Translations under genes and position numbers: made by a program
Part shown: positions 20,990 through 32,504 of the stretch, piece after piece
Layout of the letters: the number at the start of each line of letters is the position of its first letter
Numbering within the stretch: position 1 is the first letter of the stretch
The notes under the pieces: model-generated
Databases searched by the model: none
The model's input: the letters and a program-made list of their open reading frames with translations, nothing else
What the model was told of the DNA's origin: nothing
NCBI GenBank assembly: GCA_021399435.1
Contig: JAJTUP010000025.1
Coordinates: 682,001 to 746,000, forward strand
Direction of reading: 5' to 3'
Length of the DNA: 64,000 bases
Source: Diaporthe sp. PMI_573
Taxonomy: Eukaryota; Ascomycota; Sordariomycetes; Diaporthales; Diaporthaceae

Positions 20990-22080
20990 GGTGCCTTTAT
21001 CCATCGAGATACAAGACAAGTGAGGTTTCTACGGACAATTTGCTACTTGGTTATCTATCCAGTGCGGGAAGTAAGAGCGATGCCTGATAGTAGTACTCTT
21101 ACGAACGGATGTCATCGATATGATGATTGATCGTTGCATCATCTGGGCCGAAATTCACGCCACGAAGCACGCTCTCGTCAGTGCAAGGCGCGCAGGGTGG
21201 TTTTTCACAGTCCCACCTGGTACAGCACTGGAGCAGTCCGCCTTCCCTTCCCTCAGTAGGCGACAGCCACGTAAGTTGTTGCCCACATGACCATTGATTA
21301 GCAATTGTCCACTGACCACGTATCGAGTAGCGTCAGTTGATATCTGAATATGGTTCCGAAGCCCTGGGACCTTGTGCGAGACATGTCACTGTCAGGCTGG
21401 CGAGCTCGCGGACAGACTCATTGCATAAAAATGAAATGTCCCATCACAACTGGTGGCGACATATTCCTGAAAAGAGTAAATAATTATTTGGCACGCATTG
21501 CGCTGAAGAACTTTACCATAAGCAGTGCATAAGGCTATCTGATCCATCCTCTCACCACACCCTACAACCGCCAGTTGTTGTGAAAGCCAACCTTTACCGG
21601 TGCTCGTCTCAATTTGGAATCAGAAGAAATCTAGACGAGCTAATTTGTATGTGATTCGGGCTAGGCATCTTTCAGGACTCACGTATGCAAGAAATGGTCA
21701 CATTACCGCATTTCAAACTTCGCTGGCGGTTCAGAGAAGTCGAAAGCCAGAAGTGGGTCTACGTGTATTGAGAACGGATATTTGTCCAGACTCCATCCTG
21801 CTGCAATTTTCACGCTTGGTTCCGCCGGAGGCCGAATCTCCTAAAGAGGCAATTCGAACTTTTGCCGTTTCGGGGATAGCGCTCCTACCAAGTGCCTAAA
21901 GCGATCTGGGTCTTATCCACCACCCCACCTACCCTTGGCCAAGCCGATGCAACGCTGGTCGATTTGCACGTCACAACCTCTCACAAGCTGCCAAGTCGCT
22001 GATGGCCAATCCTTCCAACAGCAAAATTTATTCTCGCATCTTCAGCACGATCCGGAGCACCCAATACAGTTGTCTACAGC
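20990..22080. other. 1.1-kb gap, nothing supported
   Basis: Only short ORFs with no features (for example 21600-21899). It is the 3' flank of the regulator and the promoter side of the acetyltransferase gene. No repeat noticed. Confidence 0.4.
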
Positions 22081-22898
22081 ATGGCGCAAGCAAAGACGAA
22101 GCGGGATTCAGAGATCCTCGCCCTCGCCAAGACACTCCACGATGCGCCATGGTGCGATGACTACCAGGACATGGTGTCAGGCATGCTGTACAACCCCAAC
22201 GTCCCACAGCTTCTCGAGGCCCGGCATCAGGCCCGTTGCAAGACATACAAGTACAACAACGTCGACCCGAACCAGTTCAGCCAGGCCGAGGCGGCTGCCA
22301 ACCGCTCCAAGCTGCTTACGGATCTCCTCGGTCGGGTGGGCACTGGCTGTGTCATTGAACCACCCTTCCGCCCGGACTATGGATGTAATATTGTGATGGG
22401 AAACGACTGTTTTATTAACTGGGGGTGAGTTCCTCGTTTGTGTCTCTCGACTTTTGGGCAGCATTTGTGCTGCGCCCAGACTTGTCTAGCATGCCCGTAG
22501 AAGTCTGCTGACATTCCACCGTCTCAAGGCTCACGATACTCGATACAAGCCTGGTCATCATTGGCGACCGTGTCCAAATCGGAACTGGCGTAAGCATCAT
22601 CACTGCGGGCCACGAGACAAGCGTGCTCTCACGGATAAAATTTGTGGAATGGGGCAAGCCGATCCGTATCGAAGACGACTGCTGGATCGGCGCCAACGCA
22701 GTCATTCTCCCGGGTGTCACTATAGGAAGAGGAAGCACCATTGGCGCCGGAGCGATCGTCAGCCGAGATGTCCCCGCCTATTCGGTGGCGGTTGGAATTC
22801 CCGCCCGTGTTGTCAAGCAGCTCCCGTCTGTGGAGGAGGAGCTGGCGGACCCGGCGAACGTGTACCGCAACATGACCGATAACACTTTCAAGGCGTAA
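22081..22898 (+). CDS. Maltose/galactoside O-acetyltransferase-type hexapeptide protein
   Basis: Exons 22081-22424 and 22529-22898 join over a 104-nt intron (GTGAGT...CAAG); total 714 nt, 237 residues. The N-terminal part (MLYNPNVPQLLEARHQA) is the helical cap of maltose acetyltransferase/NodL-type enzymes. The C-terminal part is a left-handed beta-helix with hexapeptide turns (GNDCFINWG, IGDRVQIG, IGANAVILPGVTIGRGSTIGAGA, VAVGIPARVV). The catalytic His is expected in TAGHETSV. Such enzymes move acetyl from acetyl-CoA to a sugar hydroxyl; some fungal members act on other small acceptors, and the true substrate cannot be read here. It is convergent with the transaminase gene 460 bp away. Confidence 0.9.
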
Positions 22899-23357
22899 TC
22901 AAATGGAAAGCCCAACGCTGCTTGCTTTCCCTAAATTATCAATGCATAAATAGACTCGTCTTGTTTTGTGACCTATGCTACGTTGATAGTACTACAAGTA
23001 CAAGTTGGACGTGTTGCGAAACACAAATATTCCGTCGCGGCCACGAAATCGTACAGGTCACACTAGAATCGAGATGGCACTAACATTCAACATGGAACAT
23101 GCATTCACCCCAGTTCTAGATGGTGCATATAATGCAGGTACCACAGCTTCGATCACATGCACCTGCAATCGCTCGGCACTGGAAGCTCGACGCGACGAAG
23201 ACCAATCTTGGCGCAATTGCCTCTCGCTCAAAACACATATATCATTGATGGCAGGGAAGCATCTAGTTTTCCGCAGAGTGACACTACTGTATTCACAAGA
23301 CTTCATTTTCCAGTCAATTGAATAAATCATTGCTCCTTTTTCCGGGGTCCATTTCCA
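22899..23357. other. Convergent 3' intergenic region
   Basis: Lies between two gene ends and should hold both polyadenylation regions. Small ORFs on both strands are not recognisable. Nothing else seen. Confidence 0.4.
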
Positions 23358-24350
23358 TCAGTGCACGCCATTGACAGCGGTACCATTGCTAAAGTCGATT
23401 TCGAAGCTGAACTTGGGGTTGTAATGGATCTCCCAGTATCCGTCCCAAATTTCCTTGGTGATGGGCCCAATCTGGCCGTCCCGGACAGGCTTGCCATCGA
23501 GCTCTGTAATGGGCATTATGCCACCTGCAGTGGTGCACATAAAGATCTCATCGGCCTGGTAGGCCATCTCGATCGGGACGAATTCGACGCGAATCTCATA
23601 TCCCTTGGCGTTTGCGACGTCGATGACACTTTTCCGGGAGATGCCTTGCAGGACACCGCGCTCGGGTGTGTACAGAATGCCGTTCTTAACGAGGACGATG
23701 TTAAAGCCCGATCCTTCGGTCAGGTTCGCGTCCCCATCTGTTAGGAAAGGGTATAAAGCCCCACGGTCTGCCGCCTCAAACAGCCCGCGTACAAGATCGC
23801 CCCACTGGAGGTTCTTGACGGTAGGATCGATACTGCCAGGGGGTATGCGGCGAACCGTCCTGGCTACAATCGCTTTGCCTCCGGTAGGCTGCATCTCAGG
23901 CTCCATGACCCAGACGTAGGGCTGAACGAACATGTAGAGGCTGTTGTTGAGAAGCTCATCTGGCCTCGCACCCCGGACGCCCTTCAGCCCACGCGTGACA
24001 ATGATTTCGACAAATGCATCGCGGATGCCGCTCTTGGCGGCCATCTCCACCAGGATCCTCTTCACCTCATCGCGTGGTAAGGGGAGCCTCAACCGGAGCT
24101 TCTTGCAGCTTGCGTCCAGTCGGCTGATGTGGTCATCGAGGCGAAAGAAGCGGCCGTCCCAGACAGACGGTACGTCGTAGGTCAGATCGCTGTGCATGAA
24201 ACCCTGGTCGAGCAGGGGGATCCGCGCTTCGTGGAGGGGCACGAGCTGGCCCTCTACCCAGGCGATGCCCTTGGCGAATGGACTTGTGCTGGCCTCCAAT
24301 ATGGCCTGGCGGGCGCGGTAGCCGGCAAAAACTTTGTCCATGGTCGCCAT
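23358..24350 (-). CDS. (R)-selective amine transaminase, PLP fold type IV
   Basis: The intronless 330-residue product matches closely, from its first residues, what I know of the Aspergillus terreus-type (R)-selective omega-transaminase: [63 protein letters not shown] and [18 protein letters not shown]. Lys179 (in TVKNLQWGD) is the expected Schiff-base lysine; the Arg/Asp phosphate-binding pair and the Thr-Thr-Ala-Gly-Gly phosphate loop are present. His53, Tyr58, Phe113 and Glu115, which line the small and large pockets in that enzyme, are kept. Known members pass an amino group from (R)-amines to a keto acid. The C-terminus (NGVH) is not a peroxisomal signal. It is divergently transcribed from the D-amino-acid oxidase gene, which handles amines of the same handedness. 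Confidence 0.92.
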   Translation of the reverse strand: MATMDKVFAGYRARQAILEASTSPFAKGIAWVEGQLVPLHEARIPLLDQGFMHSDLTYDVPSVWDGRFFRLDDHISRLDASCKKLRLRLPLPRDEVKRILVEMAAKSGIRDAFVEIIVTRGLKGVRGARPDELLNNSLYMFVQPYVWVMEPEMQPTGGKAIVARTVRRIPPGSIDPTVKNLQWGDLVRGLFEAADRGALYPFLTDGDANLTEGSGFNIVLVKNGILYTPERGVLQGISRKSVIDVANAKGYEIRVEFVPIEMAYQADEIFMCTTAGGIMPITELDGKPVRDGQIGPITKEIWDGYWEIHYNPKFSFEIDFSNGTAVNGVH

Positions 24351-25081
24351 GGCAGTGGTTGTGGCGTAGTAGGATTTAGAGATTGATAGTTCTCAGACTT
24401 TGCTTGTGAGTACGTTTCGAGGAGGGAGCAGGCTACACAATGAACCAATGCTGCTATTCGATAATATACACGCGCAATGATGTGCAATAGATAGGCTACA
24501 CCATTGCAAAGGCACTTATGTCTGATGAGTCCTACGCGTAAGTCCTACGCGTAATGTATGATGAGTGTTGTTTTTCTCAAAAGGGTAATTCCCCTTCGAG
24601 TAAGACCGACTAGAACATGGCCATTACTTGGCGGGCGAAAGGCGCCTGAGACGATATTCCCGGAGCCTTACCCGTACGCGTGCATGTTGAAGACTGATGG
24701 AAATCCATATGCCCGTAATCTACAACATGGGAAAGTATCCCAATTTGACTAGGCTACTTGAAGGGATGTGGAAGTTAAACGTGTGTAAGGGAATCCTCTT
24801 TACTTGTGGCGTTGTCTCTAGACTGCTTGTCCACGGGTGCCGTTCACAAACCAGGGCAAATGATCAGCTTCTTGGCCACAACAATGCCATCATAGGTATC
24901 TGCGAATTGCCCGAAGGGGTATTACATTATCGGAAAATCTACACATGAAATTACATAGCATTATGATCAATGAGAAGGCACGCGCAGACAAGTGAGGAGA
25001 CAAATCAGACACTTTAATTATATGCAGAACCGGCCTCAGCAAGCAGTGAGCACCACGGCCACGGCAACGAACTCTCTAGCC
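24351..25081. promoter_or_regulatory. Divergent promoter of transaminase and D-amino-acid oxidase genes
   Basis: The 731-bp region separates two divergent starts (24350 minus, 25082 plus). It has four HGATAR-type sites, the core bound by AreA/NIT2 GATA factors in nitrogen-regulated fungal genes: TGATAG at 24384-24389, CGATAA at 24459-24464, AGATAG at 24489-24494 and the inverted CGATAA at 24927-24932. About two would be expected by chance in this length, so this is only suggestive. A 13-bp tandem duplication (AGTCCTACGCGTA) lies at 24528-24553. Confidence 0.35.
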
Positions 25082-26400
25082 ATGACTACTCTGAATTCAA
25101 CGGATACTGTTGTCATTTTAGGGTAAGTTGATCCGACATCCACTATTCTGTTGCGTTTCTGACTATCAACGAACAGTGCCGGCATCATCGGTCTTGATGT
25201 GGCCCTCGTGCTCGCGGAGCGAGGGTATGGACGGCTAATTACGGTGGTGGCTGAATATTTGCCTGGTGATACAGCCGCGGAATACACATCTCCGTGGTCA
25301 GTCCGCAACTCTAGTAGAATTTGCACTTCATCGTATAGATCGCACACTAAATTAAGCAGGGCTGGCTGCAATTTCTCTGCCATATCAGGTACCGACGAGA
25401 ATGCCCTGAAATGGGACAAGCTGGGCTATGCCCATCTCTCCAAGCTTGCTTCCCGGCAACCGGACGAGTCCTTCGTGCAGAGGACACCCTCTACCGAGCT
25501 TTGGGATGAGAAGGTACCAAGGGACAAGATTAGGCACATGTCAGACTATTTAGAGGATGCAAGTCGCCAGTACCCTGCCTAGGTGGTCCCAAACTCACAT
25601 CTGCTGACGGTCGACTACAGTTCCGCGTCCTGCCTGAGGCAGAACTTCCCCAAGGCGTTCAGTTTGCCGTTTCTTTCACAACTCTGACCGTAAATGCTCC
25701 GGCTCACATCAAATATTTGCACCACAGACTGCAAAGTCAGTACGGCGTGCGCTTTGTGCGACAGAAGCTTCCCGGAATCCAGTCAGCATTTCTCAGTCCG
25801 ACGACCAAGCTGGTTTTCAACTGCACAGGCCTCGGTGCGCGTACACTGGCCGGCGTCGAAGACCAAAAATGCTATCCGACGAGAGGTCAGGTTGTCTTAG
25901 CCCGCGGTCCTCATATTCGGACCAACGTAATGCGACATGGAGCAGATTACGAGACTTACATCATCCCCCGACCAGCCTCCAATGGCATGGTAATTTTGGG
26001 AGGATATATGCAGAGAGGAATTGGGTGAGCTTCCTCATCCGCTCAGGAGGACTTGCTGATGTAGATGATGACTACTAACAAAACCTCCAGCGATGGCGCT
26101 ACCTATCAGTCGGAGACAGATTCGATCCTTGCTCGAACCAAAGCACTGAGCCCAGAAATTCAGAAACAAGAGCCAGAATTTGTCGCTGCCTTCGCTGGTC
26201 AACGCCCTTCTCGTGAGGGAGGAGCCCGGATTGAGAAGGAGGAAATGGTCATTGATGGGGAGAAGAGGGTTGTCGTCCACAATTATGGTGCAGGTGGCAC
26301 CGGCTTCCAGGCTGGCTTTGGCATGGCCCTTGAAGCCGTGAGCTCAGTCGCGGAGGAGCTGCAGAACATTCGGGACACAATGGCACGATCTCGACTTTAA
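25082..26400 (+). CDS. D-amino-acid oxidase, peroxisomal (C-terminal SRL)
   Basis: Five exons: 25082-25122, 25177-25296, 25360-25558, 25621-26024, 26091-26400. They total 1074 nt, 357 residues, the usual length. The third intron (25559-25620) needs a GC donor, GCAAGT; the last has a CTAACA branch site. The FAD-binding Rossmann motif VVILGAGIIGLDVALVLAERG opens the protein. SPWAGCNFS, FTTLTVNAPAHIKYL, FNCTGLGARTLAGV, YPTRGQVV and YETYIIPRPASNG are family landmarks, and VVVHNYGAGGTGFQAGFG is the C-terminal signature. It ends in Ser-Arg-Leu, a canonical PTS1, so it should act in peroxisomes, turning D-amino acids into imino acids (then 2-oxo acids and ammonia) with release of H2O2. Its neighbours (transaminase, RidA-like, MAO) fit amine nitrogen recovery. 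Confidence 0.92.
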
Positions 26401-26798
26401 GAGGCATCAACTCATTTCCCGATGTTTTGGTGAATAAAATATAGACAGTGGAATTGCATATCCTTCGTGTATAGGTAGAACAAGTCTGTTTATACAAAAT
26501 GAGACGCATCAAGAAATATTTCGCAAACGTTCCAAGCCCATGCACAGGAGATTACGGAGAACGGTGAGTTTTAATGTCCATGACAAGGAAGAGGGGAAGG
26601 ACATACATATCGACAGACTGTTACCCTTGTTGCCGCACACATAAAGCCAGACATGTGCTTTCAGGTGTACGCGAAAGCCTCATGAAGTGCTAGAGGCGAT
26701 CGGTTGAAGAGGAAGCCACCTAGGTATTACAAGTCACTTTGCCAAGCAGATTAGTTTACTGCTCAGAAAGGTCAAGATAAAACTCGACTTGTATTCAT
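26401..26798. other. Convergent 3' intergenic region
   Basis: Sits between the ends of the D-amino-acid oxidase and acetyl-CoA synthetase genes. No ORF of note, no repeat. Confidence 0.4.
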
Positions 26799-29052
26799 CT
26801 ATTCTCTTTTAGACTTCCGGACCACGTCGATGACCATAACCACGACTGAAGGGTCGGCTAAAGTGGTGATGTCACCCAGTTGATCCTCCTCCCCAGCCAG
26901 AATCTTGCGGAGAATTCGTCGCATGATCTTGCCAGAACGGGTCTTTGGTAGATCGAGGAGAATGAAGATGTTTTTCGGGGCCGCGAAAGGGCCAATTTTG
27001 CTTCGAATCTGCCCGACCAGCTCCTTCTTGATGAGCTCTTGCTCTGCACACGAGTTTTGGATGGTTTCCTGTTGACTCAGGGCAACAAAGACGTTAATGG
27101 CCTGGCCGGTAAGCTCGTCCTCACTGCCGACCACTGCGGATTCTGCTACAGCGCGATGCTCCACCAATGCAGCCTCTATTTCTGCCGTTGAGATGCGGTG
27201 TCCACTGATATTGAGGACGTCATCCATACGGCCCTTGATCCAATAGAAGCCGTCTTGGTCGCGCGCAGCACCATCTCCAGTGAACTGGCATACTGAATTA
27301 GAAGAGTGAACAGAGCGTTAGGAGCCGGGACAGCGGCTCACATAGTATCCCTTATAAGTAGTCAAATAAGCTTCCATATAGCGTTGATGTGCACCCCACA
27401 CTGTTCCTGCCATGCTCGGCCACGGTTGCTTGAAGACCAGAGCCCCCTCCACACCTGAGCCATCAAGTTCACGGCCGGTAGCAGGGTCAAGGAGTGCAGG
27501 CTCGATTCCAAAGAAGGGAAGGGTTGATGAACCGGCCTTCGTAGGCGTGACGGCAGCCAGAGGAGTTAACACATGCGATCCTGTTTCCGTCTGCCAGTAT
27601 GTCTTTGCAATCGGTCAGCAGGCTTCCAGTATGCAGGCTTCTGTGAGGTTCCCGCTCAAGGAGCTAAAAAATCCGTCCAAAAGGGGGCACAACGACCTAC
27701 ATCAACAACAGGCGACTGAGACTTCCCAACGCTCTCAAAATACCAATTCCAGGTATCCGCTGCAATCGGCTCCCCAACGGATCCTAGGACCCGTAAGTAT
27801 GGCATTTCGTTTTCGATCTCAGGGTGGAGCCTCTTCAGTAGCCGCAGGGCCGTGGGGGCAACGTATAAATGGGTAATGCGATGGCTTTCGATCATGTCCC
27901 AGTAGCGAGACGGTGTGGGAAAGACGGGGATACCCGCAAAAGTCACTGTAGTAGCTCCCAGAAGTAAAGGCGCATACACAACGTATGTATGGCCGGTGAT
28001 CCACGCAACATCACCTCCACAGAAGAAGCGGTCCTCGTCATGGATGTCAAAAACGTACTTGCCCGTCGCCGCCGCCCCAACAAGATAACCCCCTGTCGTT
28101 TGGAGGACGCCCTTTGGCTTTCCAGTCGATCCCGATGTGTACAACAAGAACAGAGGGTCCTCTGAGTCCATTCGCTCAGAAGGGTAAAATCCAGGCCACT
28201 TCTGAGTCTCCTTGTGCCACCACATGTCGCGACCAGGAACCCAGGGGATCTTGACGCCAGTGTTCCGGTACACCAGTACGCGAGGAGCGACCGGACCATC
28301 GGGTACACCGAGCGAGAGCGCTTCGTCCACGATAGCCTTCAGTCCCATAGACTTGTCAGCCCACTGGCTCTCATCGACTGTGATAACCACCCGGCACCCG
28401 GCGTCTACGATGCGGTCGCGCAGTGAGTCTGCAGAGAACCCTGCGAAGATGACGGTGTGGATTGCTCCGATGCGCGCACAAGCCAGCATTGCAACCACGG
28501 CCTCGGGGATCGTGGGCATATAAATCGCTACCAGGTCTCCTTTGCGCACGCGGAAGTCCATGGTCAACACCCATGACAGCTGACAGACATCCCGAAGTAG
28601 TTGGCCGTAGGTGATGGTACGGCTGGAACCGGAATGATTCGCCTCGTGAATTATGGCCACCTTGTTCGGGTCCCGGAAGGCATGGCGATCGATGCAATTG
28701 TGTGATGCGTTCAGCTCTCCCCCAAGAAACCAGGCAATGTCGCCCTGGATAAGGTTGCCATAGCGGACCCTAGAGAAGTCCTTGGACCAGCTTAGAAGGG
28801 CTCTTGCCTGGCGCCTCCAAAAGCCATCCGGGTCTTCTATCGACTCTCTGTGCATACGTTGGTACTCATCAAGACCTGCATATAATTAGAATGAGTCGAT
28901 AACGGCGACTTTTTAGTCAAGTTGGCTTTCTGAACGCTTACTGCTGATATGAGGAGTGCTGGGATGCTCTGTCGTAGTATGTCAGTCAGAGGTTTAATTA
29001 TTCCTGCAATTATTTGGGAAGTAGCTTCAAGGGGTCTCCTACTCGCAAACAT
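26799..29052 (-). CDS. Acetyl-CoA synthetase (AMP-forming)
   Basis: I join five exons: 29043-29052, 28942-28968, 27701-28875, 27342-27602 and 26799-27284 (1959 nt, 652 residues). The start is least sure: the first exon has only 10 nt and the second 27 nt. The body is unmistakable: [17 protein letters not shown] at the N-terminus, [12 protein letters not shown] (P-loop), [28 protein letters not shown] after the 98-nt intron, [20 protein letters not shown] across the 57-nt intron, [13 protein letters not shown] and [11 protein letters not shown] with the regulatory lysine near the C-terminus. It activates acetate with ATP and CoA. There is no peroxisomal signal (ends KSKRE). Being in this cluster, it could salvage acetate freed by the neighbouring hydrolases, or be simply a second copy of the housekeeping enzyme. 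Confidence 0.92.
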
Positions 29053-29639
29053 GGATTTTGGAGGCCCTGAAATGATAGATTTTCAGTATTCCACCCACAC
29101 GGAAGAAATGGATTACTTCATAATGAATTACTTACAAACACAGGCATCTAGGGCCGCCATTGGCATACTGCCATCCGACGGCTGCACGTGGTCGCCCATT
29201 ATGGTCAAAGTAATACTGAATGATACACGTTGTCCTGGCAGCCCGACTCGGTGGGTAGACGAAATCGCTCCATACGATTAACTAAAATATGAGCAATTCT
29301 GGTGGAGATCGAGGTCTGTTTATAGAAGAATATATATTCGTCTGTTTACTGGATGTGTCATTTACCTAGCAAGAGGCAGTGCTGCGGTGGATCACCCGAG
29401 TCTCTCTACACACTCCCTGTGTACATACCCTTGTTTTCCCGCTTTAGGAAATTGGAAATACTTACGATGAAGCACGGGCACACCGTGTTTTAATGTCTGG
29501 CAGCCACAGACAACGAACTTCTAAGTGCCTATTGACACAGGAAAATCATTCTCATCATCATATGCGGATATTCCGTGATTCCTTCGACTGATAATTAAGT
29601 TCGTTCCTGATCTTATCCGTCCCACATCTCCGAAATAAG
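29053..29639. other. Upstream region of acetyl-CoA synthetase gene
   Basis: A 110-codon plus-strand ORF (28949-29281) overlaps the first introns of the synthetase gene and has no features, so I discount it. Otherwise nothing seen before the inverted-repeat element. Confidence 0.35.
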
Positions 29640-30282
29640 TCGACTACTGTATATTCGGCCCACCCTCCGATTTAGCCCACTCTATATCTCCGACTACATT
29701 AGGTCTACATCTATATATAAAACACATTTTCTTAGTAAGTAATTTTTTTCCTCTTTAAACTATATAAGTTTATTTTCTACGCTTAAATAAAGTTATATAT
29801 TAAAGATAATGTATCAGCAGCCTTTAAAGCGATATAGATAAACATTAAGATATAAGAGGCCTACTTATATAGATGTATTTTTAAAGGAATATATTTTATA
29901 GTTATTACTATAGTACTAAAAGCTATTTTAATATTATAAATTAGTGCATAAGGTTATTATTAATTTATTTTAAAGTAAAGTTTTCTACTATTTAGATTTA
30001 TAGTTTTTAAATATAAAGGCTATTATTTAGCTACAATTAATTAGTCTTAACTTAACGCTTATCAATATTTAGATAATTTAAAGGATCTAAATTACAGCGA
30101 AAATAATTAAGACTAAGTTAGTAGATAGAAAAGGGTCTAATAAGAAGAAAATATTAGAAAATTATATTGTAGTGGCTTTTCGGGGTATTATAGATGAGGA
30201 TAAACTTTGAAGGGTAGTTACGGTGGGTGGGCGATTTAGGTAGGCCGAATCGGAGGGTGGGCTAAATATGCAGTGGTCGACT
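29640..30282. mobile_element. 643-bp TA-flanked inverted-repeat element (Tc1/mariner-type MITE)
   Basis: The ends are long inverted repeats starting AGTCGACYACTGYATATT and continuing through a CCCACCCTCCGATT motif for about 45 bp; differences between the two ends are mostly C/T. Each end is flanked by TA (29638-29639 and 30283-30284), the target duplication of Tc1/mariner-type elements. The interior is very AT-rich with no ORF, so it is a non-autonomous or strongly decayed copy. It is inserted between the acetyl-CoA synthetase and esterase genes. Limits are read directly from the repeat ends. Confidence 0.85.
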
Positions 30283-30508
30283 TATTGTATGGTTATCTTA
30301 TTGAGGATACTGGCCGGCCTGGTCTTGTGCTTGAACATGCACGACTGTGGAAGCTACTGGCGGTTCAGCGCATTGGGAATAATTTTCACTGGACATGATG
30401 CCTCTCTGTGCAAGCAAGAAATTCCCCTTGCGTTATGTTCCTATGATGCAGAGCTCCACAGAATAAGTTTCTCCGCCAACTTTGATAGACTTCTTCATGG
30501 CTGTTGTA

Positions 30509-31756
30509 TCACAGCAAAGAGTCCAGAGGCGTAGAAGTCGGACCCCGCCATGCCTGTGCAATGAAATCAAGTCCCTGCTTAAGCCAATGCTCTTCAAGGG
30601 TTGCGAACGCGTCGAATCCATGATCCCCAGGGCGAATGGCTATGTGTAGTCGCACAGTTGGATCAGCCTCCTTCAACAATGTCACAAATTTCTGTGTTCC
30701 ACTGACAGGAACTGCCGAGTCCTGCTGGCCGTGGAGGATGAATGTTGGCGGGAAAGCACTGCCCGGCCCCCTGACATTCAGTGGCAATCCCATTTTCCGA
30801 ATCCTCTCTAGTGGGAATAGCTCCGGACTATTGCCGAGAATCTTCTGGTAGCGACCAGTCTGGACCGCTGCTAGAGCGAATTCCAGCCTGGATGGCGGAT
30901 CGGATTCCGTAACGGCAGGCTTGCCTGATTGCGTGCTGAGGAACTCATCCACAACCGTTTCGGGAAAGTTTGGCACGCCAACAATCGGCTTGTCAAATGG
31001 TTTACCGTAATAATCCGACAACATGTCCAGCATGGGGTACAGGGCTAACAAAGCTTTGGGGCTTGTGTATTGGTTGAGGACCGACTGAATTGCCAGATAG
31101 CCACCTGATGATGGTCAGCGTCTATCCAATTTCAGCGTATCAGAACGGGATCGATATTGAAATTCCCTTACCAGCACTTTCTCCAACTAAGAGGGTACGA
31201 CTGGCGTCTAGCTTGACGCTGCTATGGATTCCATCCAGATATCTCTGGGCACCTCCATCGTTCATCCAGGCCCAGAACGCCCGCATGTCTTGGAGAATGT
31301 CAAGTCCACGGACCTCCGGGAGTAATCTGTAGTTCGGACTGATTATGATAGCACCATGCAGCTGCGCAAAATCAAGAATCCACTTTCCAAACCACGCTGG
31401 GAATAGACTTGATCCTGTGATCTGTCAAACTCATCTGCTTTAGCATGAACTCGACCTCAGACTTGGTATCGGCGACCGGCGACCCACCAAGCGTAGCCCA
31501 AAGATAGCGGAAGGAGCGCGAATTTTAGACTAACCAGGAATCCTCCATGTATCCTCACCATGACTGGCCTGGGTACAGAAGCCTTTGGTTTTGGGGCCTT
31601 GGGAACCAGAATATCCACTCCAATAGTGACACCCTCGGACTCATAATGTGTCCTGGATACGTCAAATCGGGAGAAGTTCTCAGGCTTAACGCTCAGGAGA
31701 AGATCGACCAGCTTTTGGAATTGCGTTTGTCTTTCCTTTTCTGTGGCGGGCCCCAT
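30509..31756 (-). CDS. HSL-type alpha/beta hydrolase (carboxylesterase)
   Basis: Exons 31535-31756, 31172-31421 and 30509-31104 (introns of 113 and 67 nt) total 1068 nt, 355 residues. The oxyanion-hole HGG (VMVRIHGGFL) comes first, then SPNYRLLPE, the nucleophile elbow GESAG (LLVGESAGGYLAI), and near the end LHGQQDSAVP with the acid residue and PGDHGFD with the catalytic His. This order is the hormone-sensitive-lipase subfamily. There is no signal peptide, so it acts inside the cell, on small esters most likely. It lies head to tail with the beta-lactamase-fold hydrolase gene (same strand, about 750 bp apart). The C-terminus LDSLL is not a clear peroxisomal signal. Confidence 0.9.
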
Positions 31757-32504
31757 GGCTGCGAGATACCGTGGCGGTGGATCGTGGATCGAGGTTCAGA
31801 GTGCTCTCACGACGCACAGAGTAAAGTGCGGACCGCCCAGCGGCGGGTGGTCGACTCAGTCTGTATTTATGGGCGTGCCATTCTGGACCAGCGTCTCCCA
31901 GCCAATCAAGTCGGATTTAGTTTGCTCCGGGCTTGCCTAGGCACATTAGTACCCAGCGGGTGCATCCCCTGGTGCATGTCCATTTCACACCAAACCCACC
32001 GATTAGACTGGTCTGTAATCACTAACAACCTGACCTTGACCGTCACATCAAAGCTGGCAGAACGTGAAAAGGAGAAATGGTACTATCGACAAAAAAGCCC
32101 CTCTTGTCGCAATATTTCTCGCAAGTTGTGCATGTATATATTCAGTCCCAGTAAACTCTAAATTTGATTCTGCTGTCTGCCCTGCTTGTGACTTTAGCAA
32201 ACACGCTTTAAGTATTCGCAGCACGTAAGACAGTCACTGCGGTGGCATCTGCAGACCTGGAATACGAAAGCATTATTGCGCCCTTATCCAACACAACATG
32301 CTCAGAGCCGTTGATATATTTTGCTGGCCTAGGTGCAAGCAGTTTCTAAAATTAAGTTTCTACCAAGTTTCAAAATTCTTGTAAGTTGGAGTGCTTACCA
32401 AACACCCGGGCACTTATGCTCCTCCATCCGCAAGGCTTCGATATATTTCAGCCTCCACCTTGGTAGAGCACTCGAGAACTTTTGGGTCTGGAGGAAGAAG
32501 CCAG
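31757..32504. other. Gap between two hydrolase genes; nothing supported
   Basis: A 204-codon plus-strand ORF (31547-32161) overlaps the esterase first exon in antisense and has no recognisable features. If the last splice of the hydrolase at 32505 is different from my choice, its C-terminal exon could extend into about 32395-32505. Confidence 0.35.

Noticed and set aside
25559..25582. Apparent stop in the D-amino-acid oxidase
   Set aside because: The stop lies in a GC-AG intron; splicing gives YLEDFRVLPEAELP as expected for the family.
27656..27700. Apparent truncation of acetyl-CoA synthetase in the longest frame
   Set aside because: An intron at 27603-27700 restores [10 protein letters not shown] in frame, so the gene is intact.
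28949..29281. 110-codon plus-strand ORF
   Set aside because: Overlaps the 5' exons of the acetyl-CoA synthetase gene in antisense; no features.
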